Shown: piece by piece, positions 30,673-41,608 of the stretch
How the letters are laid out: the number at the start of each line of letters is the position of its first letter
Position numbering within the stretch: position 1 is the stretch's first letter
Source of the DNA: Hypomesus transpacificus
Taxonomy: Eukaryota; Chordata; Actinopteri; Osmeriformes; Osmeridae
Assembly (NCBI RefSeq): GCF_021917145.1
Contig: NW_025813737.1
Coordinates: 62,001-126,000, forward strand
Direction: 5' to 3'
DNA length: 64,000 nucleotides
The notes under the pieces: model-generated
What the model saw: only the letters and a program-made list of their open reading frames with translations
What the model was told of the DNA's origin: nothing
Databases searched by the model: none
Made by a program: the position numbers and the translations under genes

Positions 30673-30992
30673 CCACGACATCCTCCATGATCGCACAGCT
30701 TTTCGAGCCACGGTTCGATTTTTCACACCACCTACTGACGTCCAACTAGTAAGAGTTTGCCATAAACCTGGTTTATACTTCTGTCGAGTTTGGAACACTT
30801 GGCCTAATCCGGATGTGCTCGACCGTCACAAGAGACGAAATGCCTCTCACACTTTGTATTGTCTGGTGATGGAGCCACTATACCTACGATGCCCCAAGAA
30901 AGCATCAACGACAACATGTCGAGCCACAGTTCACCTTTCAAACCCACTTACTGACTTGAAAGCAACGAGACGGCGTTAGCACCCTACAAAAC

Positions 30993-31074
30993 TGGCAGGG
31001 GTGGGATTTGAACCCACGCCTCCGGAGAGACTGGAGCCTAAATCCAGCGCCTTGGACGGCTCGGCCACGCTACC
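30993..31074 (-). tRNA. tRNA-Leu-TAG: tRNA-Leu(TAG), acceptor mismatch
   Basis: Same form as the gene at 1,784. Confidence 0.83.
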
Positions 31075-31202
31075 CCGTTGTCAACTGTTGGCCAGCCGAG
31101 CTCCAACCGAAGCTGATCGATCGTCCAGGAGCTCACGTGACTAGTCTAATGCCCGCAAGCAGTGGAATGACACCAGATAAAACACATCTTTCTCAAGGTT
31201 CT

Positions 31203-31273
31203 GCATTGGCCGGGAATCGAACCCGGGTCAACTGCTTGGAAGGCAGCTATGCTTGCCACTATACCACCAATGC
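31203..31273 (-). tRNA. tRNA-Gly-TCC: tRNA-Gly(TCC)
   Basis: Canonical gene. Confidence 0.97.
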
Positions 31274-31593
31274 CCACGACATCCTCCATGATCGCACAGC
31301 ATTTCGAGCCACGGTTCGACTTTTCACACCACCTACTGACGTCCAACTAGTAATTGATTGCCCTAAAATTGGTTTATACTTCTGTCGAGTTTGGAACACT
31401 TGGCCTAATCCGGATGTGCTCGACCGTCACAAGGGACGAAATGCCTCTCACACTTTGTATTGTCTGGTGATGGAGCCACTATACCTACGATGCCCCAAGA
31501 AAGCATCAACGACAACATGTCGAGCCACAGTTCACCTTTAAAACCCACTTACTGACTTGAAAGCAACGAGACGGCATTAGCACCCTACAAAAG

Positions 31594-31675
31594 TGGCAGC
31601 GGTCGGATTTGAACCCACGCCTCCGGAGAGACTGGAGCCTAAATCCAGCGCCTTGGACCGCTCGGCCACGCTACC
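31594..31675 (-). tRNA. tRNA-Leu-TAG: tRNA-Leu(TAG), T-stem mismatch
   Basis: T-stem G-G mismatch but a fully paired acceptor stem. It lies directly downstream of a Gly gene with no terminator. Confidence 0.84.
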
Positions 31676-31804
31676 CCGTTGTCAGCTGTTGGCCAGCCGA
31701 GCTCAAACCGAAGCTGATTGATCGTCCAGGAGCTCACGTGACTATATCTAATGCCCGCAAGCAGTGGAATGACACCAGATATAACACATCTTTCTCAAGG
31801 TTCT

Positions 31805-31875
31805 GCATTGGCCGGGAATCGAACCCGGGTCAACTGCTTGGAAGGCAGCTATGCTTGCCACTATACCACCAATGC
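31805..31875 (-). tRNA. tRNA-Gly-TCC: tRNA-Gly(TCC), terminator lost
   Basis: The gene body is canonical, but the downstream T4 is changed to TTATAT. No TTTT occurs before the tRNA-Leu that starts 129 bp downstream at 31,675, so read-through into it is likely. Confidence 0.95.
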
Positions 31876-32195
31876 CCACGACATCCTCCATGATCGCACA
31901 GCTTTTCGAGCCACGGTTCGATTTTTCACACCACCTACTGACGTCCAACTAGTAAGAGTTTGCCATAAACCTGGTTTATACTTCTGTCGAGTTTGGAACA
32001 CTTGGCCTAATCCGGATGTGCTCGACCGTCACAAGAGACGAAATGCCTCTCACACTTTGTATTGTCTGGTGATGGAGCCACTATACCTACGATGCCCCAA
32101 GAAAGCATCAACGACAACATGTCGAGCCACAGTTCACCTTTCAAACCCACTTACTGACTTGAAAGCAACGAGACGGCGTTAGCACCCTACAAAAC

Positions 32196-32277
32196 TGGCA
32201 GCGGTGGGATTCGAACCCACGCCTCCGGAGAGACTGGAGCCTAAATCCAGCACCTTGGACCGCTCGGCCACGCTACC
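32196..32277 (-). tRNA. tRNA-Leu-TAG: tRNA-Leu(TAG)
   Basis: Canonical TAG gene with all stems paired. Confidence 0.96.
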
Positions 32278-32406
32278 CCCGTTGTCAACTGTTGGCCAGC
32301 CGAGCTCCAACCGAAGCTGATCGATCGTCAAGGAGCTCACGTGACTAGTCTAATGCCCGCAAGCAGTGGAATGACACCAGATAAAACACATCTTTCTCAA
32401 GGTTCT

Positions 32407-32477
32407 GCATTGGCCGGGAATCGAACCCGGGTCAACTGCTTGGAAGGCAGCTATGCTTGCCACTATACCACCAATGC
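32407..32477 (-). tRNA. tRNA-Gly-TCC: tRNA-Gly(TCC)
   Basis: Canonical gene. Confidence 0.97.
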
Positions 32478-32796
32478 CCACGACATCCTCCATGATCGCA
32501 CAGCTTTTCGAGCCACGGTTCGATTTTTCACACCACCTACTGACGTCCAACTAGTAAGAGATTGCCATAAACCTGGTTTATACTTCTGTCGAGTTTGGAA
32601 CACTTTGCCTAATCCGGATGTGCTCGACGTTACAAGAGACGAAATGCCTATCACACTTTGTATTGTCTGGTGATGGAGCCACTATACCTTCGATGCCCCA
32701 AGAAAGCATCAACGACAACATGTCGAGCCACAGTTCACCTTTAAAACCCACTTACTGACTTGAAAGCAACGAGACGGCATTAGCACCCTGCAAAAG

Positions 32797-32878
32797 TGGC
32801 AGCAGTCGGATTTGAACCCACGCCTCCGGAGAGACTGGAGCCTAAATCCAGCGCCTTGGACCGCTCGGCCACGCTACC
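32797..32878 (-). tRNA. tRNA-Leu-TAG: tRNA-Leu(TAG), T-stem mismatch class
   Basis: T-stem G-G mismatch, T loop TTCAAAT; downstream of the terminator-less Gly gene at 33,009. Confidence 0.82.
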
Positions 32879-33008
32879 CCCGTTGTCAGCTTTTGGCCAG
32901 CCGAGCTCAAACCGAAGCTGATTGATCGTCCAGGAGCTCACGTGACTATATCTAATGCCCGCAAGCAGTGGAATGACACCAGATATAACACATCTTTCTC
33001 AAGGTTCT

Positions 33009-33079
33009 GCATTGGCCGGGAATCGAACCCGGGTCAACTGCTTGGAAGGCAGCTATGCTTGCCACTATACCACCAATGC
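33009..33079 (-). tRNA. tRNA-Gly-TCC: tRNA-Gly(TCC), terminator lost
   Basis: Canonical body with the same terminator loss as at 31,805. The next gene downstream is the tRNA-Leu ending at 32,878. Confidence 0.95.
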
Positions 33080-33399
33080 CCACGACATCCTCCATGATCG
33101 CACAGCTTTTCGAGCCACGGTTCGATTTTTCACACCACCTACTGACGTCCAACTAGTAAGAGTTTGCCATAAACCTGGTTTATACTTCTGTCGAGTTTGG
33201 AACACTTGGCCTAATCCGGATGTGCTCGACCGTCACAAGAGACGAAATGCCTCTCACACTTTGTATTGTCTGGTGATGGAGCCACTATACCTACGATGCC
33301 CCAAGAAAGCATCAACGACAAAATGTCGAGCCACAGTTCACCTTTCAAACCCACTTACTGACTTGAAAGCAACGAGACGGCGTTAGCACCCTACAAAAC

Positions 33400-33481
33400 T
33401 GGCAGCGGTGGGATTCGAACCCACGCCTCCGGAGAGACTGGAGCCTAAATCCAGCACCTTGGACCGCTCGGCCACGCTACC
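33400..33481 (-). tRNA. tRNA-Leu-TAG: tRNA-Leu(TAG)
   Basis: Canonical TAG gene. Confidence 0.96.
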
Positions 33482-33610
33482 CCCGTTGTCAACTGTTGGC
33501 CAGCCGAGCTCCAACCGAAGCTGATCGATCGTCAAGGAGCTCACGTGACTAGTCTAATGCCCGCAAGCAGTGGAATGACACCAGATAAAACACATCTTTC
33601 TCAAGGTTCT

Positions 33611-33681
33611 GCATTGGCCGGGAATCGAACCCGGGTCAACTGCTTGGAAGGCAGCTATGCTTGCCACTATACCACCAATGC
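33611..33681 (-). tRNA. tRNA-Gly-TCC: tRNA-Gly(TCC)
   Basis: Canonical gene. Confidence 0.97.
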
Positions 33682-34001
33682 CCACGACATCCTCCATGAT
33701 CGCACAGCTTTTCGAGCCACGGTTCGATTTTTCACACCACCTACTGACGTCCAACTAGTAAGAGTTTGCCATAAACCTGGTTTATACTTCTGTCGAGTTT
33801 GGAACACTTGGCCTAATCCGGATGTGCTCGACCGTCACAAGAGACGAAATGCCTCTCACACTTTGTATTGTCTGGTGATGGAGCCACTATACCTACGATG
33901 CCCCAAGAAAGCATCAACGACAAAATGTCGAGCCACAGTTCACCTTTCAAACCCACTTACTGACTTGAAAGCAACGAGACGACGTTAGCACCCTACAAAA
34001 C

Positions 34002-34082
34002 TGGCAGCGGTGGGATTCGAACCCACGCCTCCGGAGAGACTGGAGCCTAAATCCGCACCTTGGACCGCTCGGCCACGCTACC
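34002..34082 (-). tRNA. tRNA-Leu-TAG: tRNA-Leu(TAG), one-base deletion
   Basis: 81 bases long; one base is missing from the 5' strand of the anticodon stem. Probably a pseudogene. Confidence 0.75.
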
Positions 34083-34210
34083 CCGTTGTCAACTGTTGGC
34101 CAGCCGAGCTCCAACCGAAGCTGATCGATCGTCAAGGAGCTCACGTGACTAGTCTAATGCCCGCAAGCAGTGGAATGACACCAGATAAAACACATCTTTC
34201 TCAAGGTTCT

Positions 34211-34281
34211 GCATTGGCCGGGAATCGAACCCGGGTCAACTGCTTGGAAGGCAGCTATGCTTGCCACTATACCACCAATGC
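34211..34281 (-). tRNA. tRNA-Gly-TCC: tRNA-Gly(TCC)
   Basis: Canonical gene. Confidence 0.97.
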
Positions 34282-34610
34282 CCACGACATCCTCCATGAT
34301 CGCACAGCTTTTCGAGCCACGGTTCGATTTTTCACACCACCTACTGACGTCCAACTAGTAAGAGATTGCCATAAACCTGGTTTATACTTCTGTCGAGTTT
34401 GGAACACTTGGCCTAATCCGGATGTGCTCGACGTTACAAGAGACGAAATGCCTATCACACTTTGTATTGTCTGGTGATGGAGCCACTATACCTACGATGC
34501 CCCAAGAAAGCATCAAAGACAACACAACACAACACGTCGAGCCACAGTTCACCTTTCAAACCCACTTACTGACGTGAAAGCAATGAGACGCCGTTAGCAC
34601 CCTACAAAAG

Positions 34611-34692
34611 TGGCAGCGGTGGGATTCGAAACCATGCCTCCGGAGAGACTGGAGCCTAAATCCAGCACCTTGGACCGCTCGGCCACCCTACC
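34611..34692 (-). tRNA. tRNA-Leu-TAG: tRNA-Leu(TAG), degenerate
   Basis: Same T-stem and acceptor defects as at 29,789. Confidence 0.7.
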
Positions 34693-34820
34693 CCGTTGTC
34701 AACTGTTGGCCAGCCGAGCTCCAACCGAAGCTGATTGATCGTCCAGGAGCTCACGTGACTAGTCTAATGCCCGCAAGCAGTGGAATGACACCAGATAAAA
34801 CACATCTTTCTCAAGGTTCT

Positions 34821-34891
34821 GCATTGGCCGGAAATCGAACCCAGGTCAACTGCTTGGAAGGCAGCTATGCTTGACACTATACCACCAATGC
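34821..34891 (-). tRNA. tRNA-Gly-TCC: tRNA-Gly(TCC), D-loop and T-stem variant
   Basis: Carries the same rare changes as the copy at 29,999, 4,822 bp away. Confidence 0.8.
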
Positions 34892-35211
34892 CCACGACAT
34901 CCTCCATGATCGCACAGCTTTTCGAGCCACGGTTCGATTTTTCACACCACCTACTGACGTCCAACTAGTAAGAGATTGCCATAAACCTGGTTTATACTTC
35001 TGTCGAGTTTGGAACACTTGGCCTAATCCGGATGTGCTCGACCGTCACAAGAGACGAAATGCCTCTCACACTTTGTATTGTCTGGTGATGGAGCCACTAT
35101 ACCTACGATGCCCCAAGAAAGCATCAACGACAACACATCGAGACACAGTTCACCTTTCAAACCCACTTACTGACGTGAAAGCAATGAGACGCCGTTAGCA
35201 CCCTACTAAAG

Positions 35212-35293
35212 TGGCAGCGGTGGGATTCGAACCCACGCCTCCGGAGAGACTGGAGCCTTAATCCAGCGCTTTGGACCGCTCGGCCACGCTACC
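35212..35293 (-). tRNA. tRNA-Leu-AAG: tRNA-Leu(AAG), weak terminator
   Basis: Same form as at 30,390. Confidence 0.93.
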
Positions 35294-35423
35294 CCCGTTG
35301 TCAGCTGTTGGCCAGCCGAGCTCAAACCGAAGCTGATCGATCGTCCAGGAGCTCACGTGACTATATCTAATGCCCGCAAGCAGTGGAATGACACCAGATA
35401 AAACACATCTTTCTCAAGGTTCT

Positions 35424-35494
35424 GCATTGGCCGGGAATCGAACCCGGGTCAACTGCTTGGAAGGCAGCTATGCTTGCCACTATACCACCAATGC
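35424..35494 (-). tRNA. tRNA-Gly-TCC: tRNA-Gly(TCC)
   Basis: Canonical gene. Confidence 0.97.
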
Positions 35495-35814
35495 CCACAA
35501 CATCCTCCATGATCGCACAGCTTTTCGAGCCACGGTTCGATTTTTCACACCACCTACTGACGTCCAACTAGTAAGAGTTTGCCATAAACCTGGTTTATAC
35601 TTCTGTCGAGTTTGGAACACTTGGCCTAATCCGGATGTGCTCGACCGTCACAAGAGACGAAATGCCTCTCACACTTTGTATTGTCTGGTGATGGAGCCAC
35701 TATACCTACGATGCCCCAAGAAAGCATCAACGACAACATGTCGAGCCACAGTTCACCTTTCAAACCCACTTACTGACTTGAAAGCAACGAGACGGCATTA
35801 GTACCCTACAAAAG

Positions 35815-35896
35815 TGGCAGCAGTCGGATTCGAACCCACGCCTCCGGAGAGACTGGAGCCTAAATCCAGCGCCTTGGACCGCTCGGCCACGCTACC
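35815..35896 (-). tRNA. tRNA-Leu-TAG: tRNA-Leu(TAG), T-stem mismatch class
   Basis: T-stem G-G mismatch. Confidence 0.82.
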
Positions 35897-36026
35897 CCCG
35901 TTGTCAGCTGTTGGCCAGCCGAGCTCAAACCGAAGCTGATCGATCGTCCAGGAGCTCACGTGACTATATCTAATGCCCGCAAGCAGTGGAATGACACCAG
36001 ATAAAACACATCTTTCTCAAGGTTCT

Positions 36027-36097
36027 GCATTGGCCGGGAATCGAACCCGGGTCAACTGCTTGGAAGGCAGATATGCTTGCCACTATACCACCAATGC
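36027..36097 (-). tRNA. tRNA-Gly-TCC: tRNA-Gly(TCC), anticodon-stem variant
   Basis: G27 is T, turning the outer anticodon-stem G-U pair into U-U. Confidence 0.9.
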
Positions 36098-36417
36098 CCA
36101 CGACATCCTCCATGATCGCACAGCTTTTCGAGCCACGGTTCGATTTTTCACACCACCTACTGACGTCCAACTAGTAAGAGTTTGCCATAAACCTGGTTTA
36201 TACTTCTGTCGAGTTTGGAACACTTGGCCTAATCCGGATGTGCTCGACCGTCACAAGAGACGAAATGCCTCTCACACTTTGTATTGTCTGGTGATGGAGC
36301 CACTATACCTACGATGCCCCAAGAAAGCATCAACGACAACATGTCGAGCCACAGTTCACCTTTCAAACCCACTTACTGACTTGAAAGCAACGAGACGGCG
36401 TTAGCACCCTACAAAAC

Positions 36418-36499
36418 TGGCAGCGGTGGGATTCGAACCCACGCCTCCGGAGAGACTGGAGCCTAAATCCAGCACCTTGGACCGCTCGGCCACGCTACC
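36418..36499 (-). tRNA. tRNA-Leu-TAG: tRNA-Leu(TAG)
   Basis: Canonical TAG gene. Confidence 0.96.
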
Positions 36500-36627
36500 C
36501 CGTTGTCAACTGTTGGCCAGCCGAGCTCCAACCGAAGCTGATCGATCGTCAAGGAGCTCACGTGACTAGTCTAATGCCCGCAAGCAGTGGAATGACACCA
36601 GATAAAACACATCTTTCTCAAGGTTCT

Positions 36628-36698
36628 GCATTGGCCGGGAATCGAACCCGGGTCAACTGCTTGGAAGGCAGCTATGCTTGCCACTATACCACCAATGC
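36628..36698 (-). tRNA. tRNA-Gly-TCC: tRNA-Gly(TCC)
   Basis: Canonical gene. Confidence 0.97.
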
Positions 36699-37017
36699 CC
36701 ACGACATCCTCCATGATCGCACAGCTTTTCGAGCCACGGTTCGATTTTTCACACCACCTACTGACGTCCAACTAGTAAGAGATTGCCATAAACCTGGTTT
36801 ATACTTCTGTCGAGTTTGGAACACTTGGCCTAATCCGGATGTGCTCGACGTTACAAGAGACGAAATGCCTATCACACTTTGTATTGTCTGGTGATGGAGC
36901 CACTATACCTACGATGCCCCAAGAAAGCATCAACGACAACATGTCGAGCCACAGTTCACCTTTCAAACCCACTTACTGACTTGAAAGCAACGAGACGGCA
37001 TTAGTACCCTACAAAAG

Positions 37018-37099
37018 TGGCAGCAGTCGGATTCGAAGCCACGCCTCCGGAGAGACTGGAGCCTAAATCCAGCGCCTTGGACCGCTCGGCCACGCTACC
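37018..37099 (-). tRNA. tRNA-Leu-TAG: tRNA-Leu(TAG), T-stem mismatch class
   Basis: T-stem G-G mismatch plus a second T-stem change. Confidence 0.78.
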
Positions 37100-37228
37100 C
37101 CGTTGTCAGCTGTTGGCCAGCCGAGCTCAAACCGAAGCTGATCGATCGTCCAGGAGCTCACGTGACTATATCTAATGCCCGCAAGCAGTGGAATGACACC
37201 AGATAAAACACATCTTTCTCAAGGTTCT

Positions 37229-37299
37229 GCATTGGCCGGGAATCGAACCCGGGTCAACTGCTTGGAAGGCAGATATGCTTGCCACTATACCACCAATGC
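37229..37299 (-). tRNA. tRNA-Gly-TCC: tRNA-Gly(TCC), anticodon-stem variant
   Basis: G27 is T. Confidence 0.9.
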
Positions 37300-37619
37300 C
37301 CACGACATCCTCCATGATCGCACAGCTTTTCGAGCCACGGTTCGATTTTTCACACCACCTACTGACGTCCAACTAGTAAGAGTTTGCCATAAACCTGGTT
37401 TATACTTCTGTCGAGTTTGGAACACTTGGCCTAATCCGGATGTGCTCGACCGTCACAAGAGACGAAATGCCTCTCACACTTTGTATTGTCTGGTGATGGA
37501 GCCACTATACCTACGATGCCCCAAGAAAGCATCAACGACAACATGTCGAGCCACAGTTCACCTTTCAAACCCACTTACTGACTTGAAAGCAACGAGACGG
37601 CGTTAGCACCCTACAAAAC

Positions 37620-37701
37620 TGGCAGCGGTGGGATTCGAACCCACGCCTCCGGAGAGACTGGAGCCTAAATCCAGCACCTTGGACCGCTCGGCCACGCTAC
37701 C
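37620..37701 (-). tRNA. tRNA-Leu-TAG: tRNA-Leu(TAG)
   Basis: Canonical TAG gene. Confidence 0.96.
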
Positions 37702-37829
37702 CCGTTGTCAACTGTTGGCCAGCCGAGCTCCAACCGAAGCTGATCGATCGTCAAGGAGCTCACGTGACTAGTCTAATGCCCGCAAGCAGTGGAATGACAC
37801 CAGATAAAACACATCTTTCTCAAGGTTCT

Positions 37830-37900
37830 GCATTGGCCGGGAATCGAACCCGGGTCAACTGCTTGGAAGGCAGCTATGCTTGCCACTATACCACCAATGC
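37830..37900 (-). tRNA. tRNA-Gly-TCC: tRNA-Gly(TCC)
   Basis: Canonical gene. Confidence 0.97.
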
Positions 37901-38219
37901 CCACGACATCCTCCATGATCGCACAGCTTTTCGAGCCACGGTTCGATTTTTCACACCACCTACTGACGTCCAACTAGTAAGAGATTGCCATAAACCTGGT
38001 TTATACTTCTGTCGAGTTTGGAACACTTGGCCTAATCCGGATGTGCTCGACGTTACAAGAGACGAAATGCCTATCACACTTTGTATTGTCTGGTGATGGA
38101 GCCACTATACCTACGATGCCCCAAGAAAGCATCAACGACAACATGTCGAGCCACAGTTCACCTTTAAAACCCACTTACTGACTTGAAAGCAACGAGACGG
38201 CATTAGTACCCTACAAATG

Positions 38220-38301
38220 TGGCAGCAGTCGGATTCGAACCCACGCCTCCGGAGAGACTGGAGCCTAAATCCAGCGCCTTGGACCGCTCGGCCACGCTAC
38301 C
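38220..38301 (-). tRNA. tRNA-Leu-TAG: tRNA-Leu(TAG), T-stem mismatch, weak terminator
   Basis: T-stem G-G mismatch; only TTT follows. Confidence 0.81.
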
Positions 38302-38430
38302 CCGTTGTCAGCTGTTGGCCAGCCGAGCTCAAACCGAAGCTGATCGATCGTCCAGGAGCTCACGTGACTATATCTAATGCCCGCAAGCAGTGGAATGACA
38401 CCAGATAAAACACATCTTTCTCAAGGTTCT

Positions 38431-38501
38431 GCATTGGCCGGGAATCGAACCCGGGTCAACTGCTTGGAAGGCAGATATGCTTGCCACTATACCACCAATG
38501 C
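38431..38501 (-). tRNA. tRNA-Gly-TCC: tRNA-Gly(TCC), anticodon-stem variant
   Basis: G27 is T. Confidence 0.9.
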
Positions 38502-38821
38502 CCACGACATCCTCCATGATCGCACAGCTTTTCGAGCCACGGTTCGATTTTTCACACCACCTACTGACGTCCAACTAGTAAGAGTTTGCCATAAACCTGG
38601 TTTATACTTCTGTCGAGTTTGGAACACTTGGCCTAATCCGGATGTGCTCGACCGTCACAAGAGACGAAATGCCTCTCACACTTTGTATTGTCTGGTGATG
38701 GAGCCACTATACCTACGATGCCCCAAGAAAGCATCAACGACAACATGTCGAGCCACAGTTCACCTTTCAAACCCACTTACTGACTTGAAAGCAACGAGAC
38801 GGCGTTAGCACCCTACAAAAC

Positions 38822-38903
38822 TGGCAGCGGTGGGATTCGAACCCACGCCTCCGGAGAGACTGGAGCCTAAATCCAGCACCTTGGACCGCTCGGCCACGCT
38901 ACC
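38822..38903 (-). tRNA. tRNA-Leu-TAG: tRNA-Leu(TAG)
   Basis: Canonical TAG gene. Confidence 0.96.
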
Positions 38904-39032
38904 CCCGTTGTCAACTGTTGGCCAGCCGAGCTCCAACCGAAGCTGATCGATCGTCAAGGAGCTCACGTGACTAGTCTAATGCCCGCAAGCAGTGGAATGA
39001 CACCAGATAAAACACATCTTTCTCAAGGTTCT

Positions 39033-39103
39033 GCATTGGCCGGGAATCGAACCCGGGTCAACTGCTTGGAAGGCAGCTATGCTTGCCACTATACCACCAA
39101 TGC
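39033..39103 (-). tRNA. tRNA-Gly-TCC: tRNA-Gly(TCC)
   Basis: Canonical gene. Confidence 0.97.
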
Positions 39104-39422
39104 CCACGACATCCTCCATGATCGCACAGCTTTTCGAGCCACGGTTCGATTTTTCACACCACCTACTGACGTCCAACTAGTAAGAGATTGCCATAAACCT
39201 GGTTTATACTTCTGTCGAGTTTGGAACACTTGGCCTAATCCGGATGTGCTCGACGTTACAAGAGACGAAATGCCTATCACACTTTGTATTGTCTGGTGAT
39301 GGAGCCACTATACCTACGATGCCCCAAGAAAGCATCAACGACAACATGTCGAGCCACAGTTCACCTTTAAAACCCACTTACTGACTTGAAAGCAACGAGA
39401 CGGCATTAGTACCCTACAAATG

Positions 39423-39504
39423 TGGCAGCAGTCGGATTCGAACCCACGCCTCCGGAGAGACTGGAGCCTAAATCCAGCGCCTTGGACCGCTCGGCCACGC
39501 TACC
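39423..39504 (-). tRNA. tRNA-Leu-TAG: tRNA-Leu(TAG), T-stem mismatch, weak terminator
   Basis: T-stem G-G mismatch; only TTT follows. Confidence 0.81.
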
Positions 39505-39633
39505 CCGTTGTCAGCTGTTGGCCAGCCGAGCTCAAACCGAAGCTGATCGATCGTCCAGGAGCTCACGTGACTATATCTAATGCCCGCAAGCAGTGGAATG
39601 ACACCAGATAAAACACATCTTTCTCAAGGTTCT

Positions 39634-39704
39634 GCATTGGCCGGGAATCGAACCCGGGTCAACTGCTTGGAAGGCAGATATGCTTGCCACTATACCACCA
39701 ATGC
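39634..39704 (-). tRNA. tRNA-Gly-TCC: tRNA-Gly(TCC), anticodon-stem variant
   Basis: G27 is T. Confidence 0.9.
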
Positions 39705-40024
39705 CCACGACATCCTCCATGATCGCACAGCTTTTCGAGCCACGGTTCGATTTTTCACACCACCTACTGACGTCCAACTAGTAAGAGTTTGCCATAAACC
39801 TGGTTTATACTTCTGTCGAGTTTGGAACACTTGGCCTAATCCGGATGTGCTCGACCGTCACAAGAGACGAAATGCCTCTCACACTTTGTATTGTCTGGTG
39901 ATGGAGCCACTATACCTACGATGCCCCAAGAAAGCATCAACGACAACATGTCGAGCCACAGTTCACCTTTCAAACCCACTTACTGACTTGAAAGCAACGA
40001 GACGGCGTTAGCACCCTACAAAAC

Positions 40025-40106
40025 TGGCAGCGGTGGGATTCGAACCCACGCCTCCGAAGAGACTGGAGCCTAAATCCAGCACCTTGGACCGCTCGGCCAC
40101 GCTACC
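40025..40106 (-). tRNA. tRNA-Leu-TAG: tRNA-Leu(TAG)
   Basis: Canonical except for one variable-arm base. Confidence 0.95.
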
Positions 40107-40235
40107 CCCGTTGTCAACTGTTGGCCAGCCGAGCTCCAACCGAAGCTGATCGATCGTCCAGGAGCTCACGTGACTAGTCTAATGCCCGCAAGCAGTGGAA
40201 TGACACCAGATAAAACATATCTTTCTCAAGGTTCT

Positions 40236-40306
40236 GCATTGGCCGGGAATCGAACCCGGGTCAACTGCTTGGAAGGCAGCTATGCTTGCCACTATACCAC
40301 CAATGC
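40236..40306 (-). tRNA. tRNA-Gly-TCC: tRNA-Gly(TCC)
   Basis: Canonical gene. Confidence 0.97.
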
Positions 40307-40630
40307 CCACGACATCCTCCATGATCGCACAGATTTTCGAGCCACGGTTCGATTTTTCACACCACCTACTGACGTCCAACTAGTAAGAGATTGCCATAAA
40401 CCTGGTTTATACTTCTGTCGAGTTTAGAACACTTGGCCTAATCCGGATGTGCTCGACGTTACAAGAGACGAAATGCCTATCACACTTTGTATTGTCTGGT
40501 GATGGAGCCACTATACCTACGATGCCCCAAGAAAGCATCAACGACAACACAACACGTCGAGCCATAATTCAACTTTAAAACCCACTTACTGACTTGAAAG
40601 CAACGAGACGGCGTTAGCACCCTACAAAAG

Positions 40631-40712
40631 TGGCAGCGGTGGGATTCAAACCCACGCCTCCGGAGAGACTGGAGCCTTAATCCAGCGCCTTGGACCGCTC
40701 GGCCACGCTACC
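40631..40712 (-). tRNA. tRNA-Leu-AAG: tRNA-Leu(AAG), T-loop C56 lost
   Basis: T loop is TTTGAAT, damaging the B box. Confidence 0.83.
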
Positions 40713-40842
40713 CCCGCTGTCAGCTGTTGGCCAGCCGAGCTCGAACCGAAGCTGATCGATCGTCCAGGAGCTCACGTGACTATATCTAATGCCCGCAAGC
40801 AGTGGAATGACACCAGATAAAATACATTTTTCTCAAGGTTCT

Positions 40843-40876
40843 GCATTGGCCGGGAATCGAACCCGGGTCAGCCGCG
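40843..40876 (-). pseudogene. tRNA-Gly 3' part, split by Dada-like transposon copy 2
   Basis: Same break as copy 1; GCCGCG at 40,871-40,876. The flank shares the unusual ATAAAATAC with copy 1's flank. Confidence 0.9.
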
Positions 40877-41608
40877 CGGGAGGCTGCGATGAATGGTCTT
40901 AACTTCCTTAACTTTTCCCATTCATTCTCTATGGCTATCCTTAACCATATCGAATACTACCATTTGTGGCCACTATGGGGATTTGGGGGGCGCTGTTTCG
41001 CGGTTTTCTTACGAGATAGAGAAGCGTCTCAGATCAGAACATTTTTTGAGAGAACAGTACACGTAGATCTGCACTGAGGTAAGATATCCATCTGGATAGA
41101 TCTAAAAATAGCTAGCTAAATCATGAATGAACATGTTATTTTACTCATCTCTGCTTTGTGAAAACTCAACATTGAGCACGCTATGACTCTCAGTCTAACA
41201 GTATGAATGAATGAAACTGTATGTACAGTAGCCACTAATGCAATGTTACGTTGGTACTACTATAACTTCCCAAAGTTATTCAGTAACGTTAGTTACTAAC
41301 AATATACCGACAATGGTTTGCCAGCATGTTATGTAAAATTAATAGTGAATCGTGAATAAAAGTCATGTTAGAAGAGAGCTGTTCGCAGCTAATACACATT
41401 CCAAGACAAAGGACATTGAGGGGGATTGTTGGGGGATGGGGGAGGATGGGGGAGTTGAGATGAGGCACATTCACCTCAAGTAAGCACACTCATCGAATAG
41501 ATACAGATCTACTGTAGGGCAGTGTTGTTTGAAAATACTCTGGCTACCACCCCCTCTTGACATGTAATTTGTTGTAATTATTGAATGTGTTATTTCTTTT
41601 AAATACAG
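40877..41608 (+). promoter_or_regulatory. 5' end, leader exon and first intron of Dada-like copy 2
   Basis: Same layout as copy 1: donor after 41,078 and acceptor before the ATG at 41,609. Confidence 0.5.

Larger units (their letters stand above)
35815..40540. repeat. higher-order repeat, period 1,202/1,203 bp, four copies
   Basis: Copies start at 35,815, 37,018, 38,220 and 39,423. Each holds a T-stem-defective Leu(TAG), a Gly gene with an altered outer anticodon-stem base, a good Leu(TAG) and a canonical Gly gene. One altered and one good copy of each gene are thus amplified together. Confidence 0.9.
29419..40842 (-). repeat. tRNA array, block 3
   Basis: Array block between the LINE and the second Dada-like copy. 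It is almost entirely long Leu+Gly units. The stretch 29.75-30.95 kb recurs at 34.57-35.77 kb (offset 4,822 bp), sharing rare variants such as CCGGAAATCG and CTTGACACT in the Gly gene. Confidence 0.93.
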
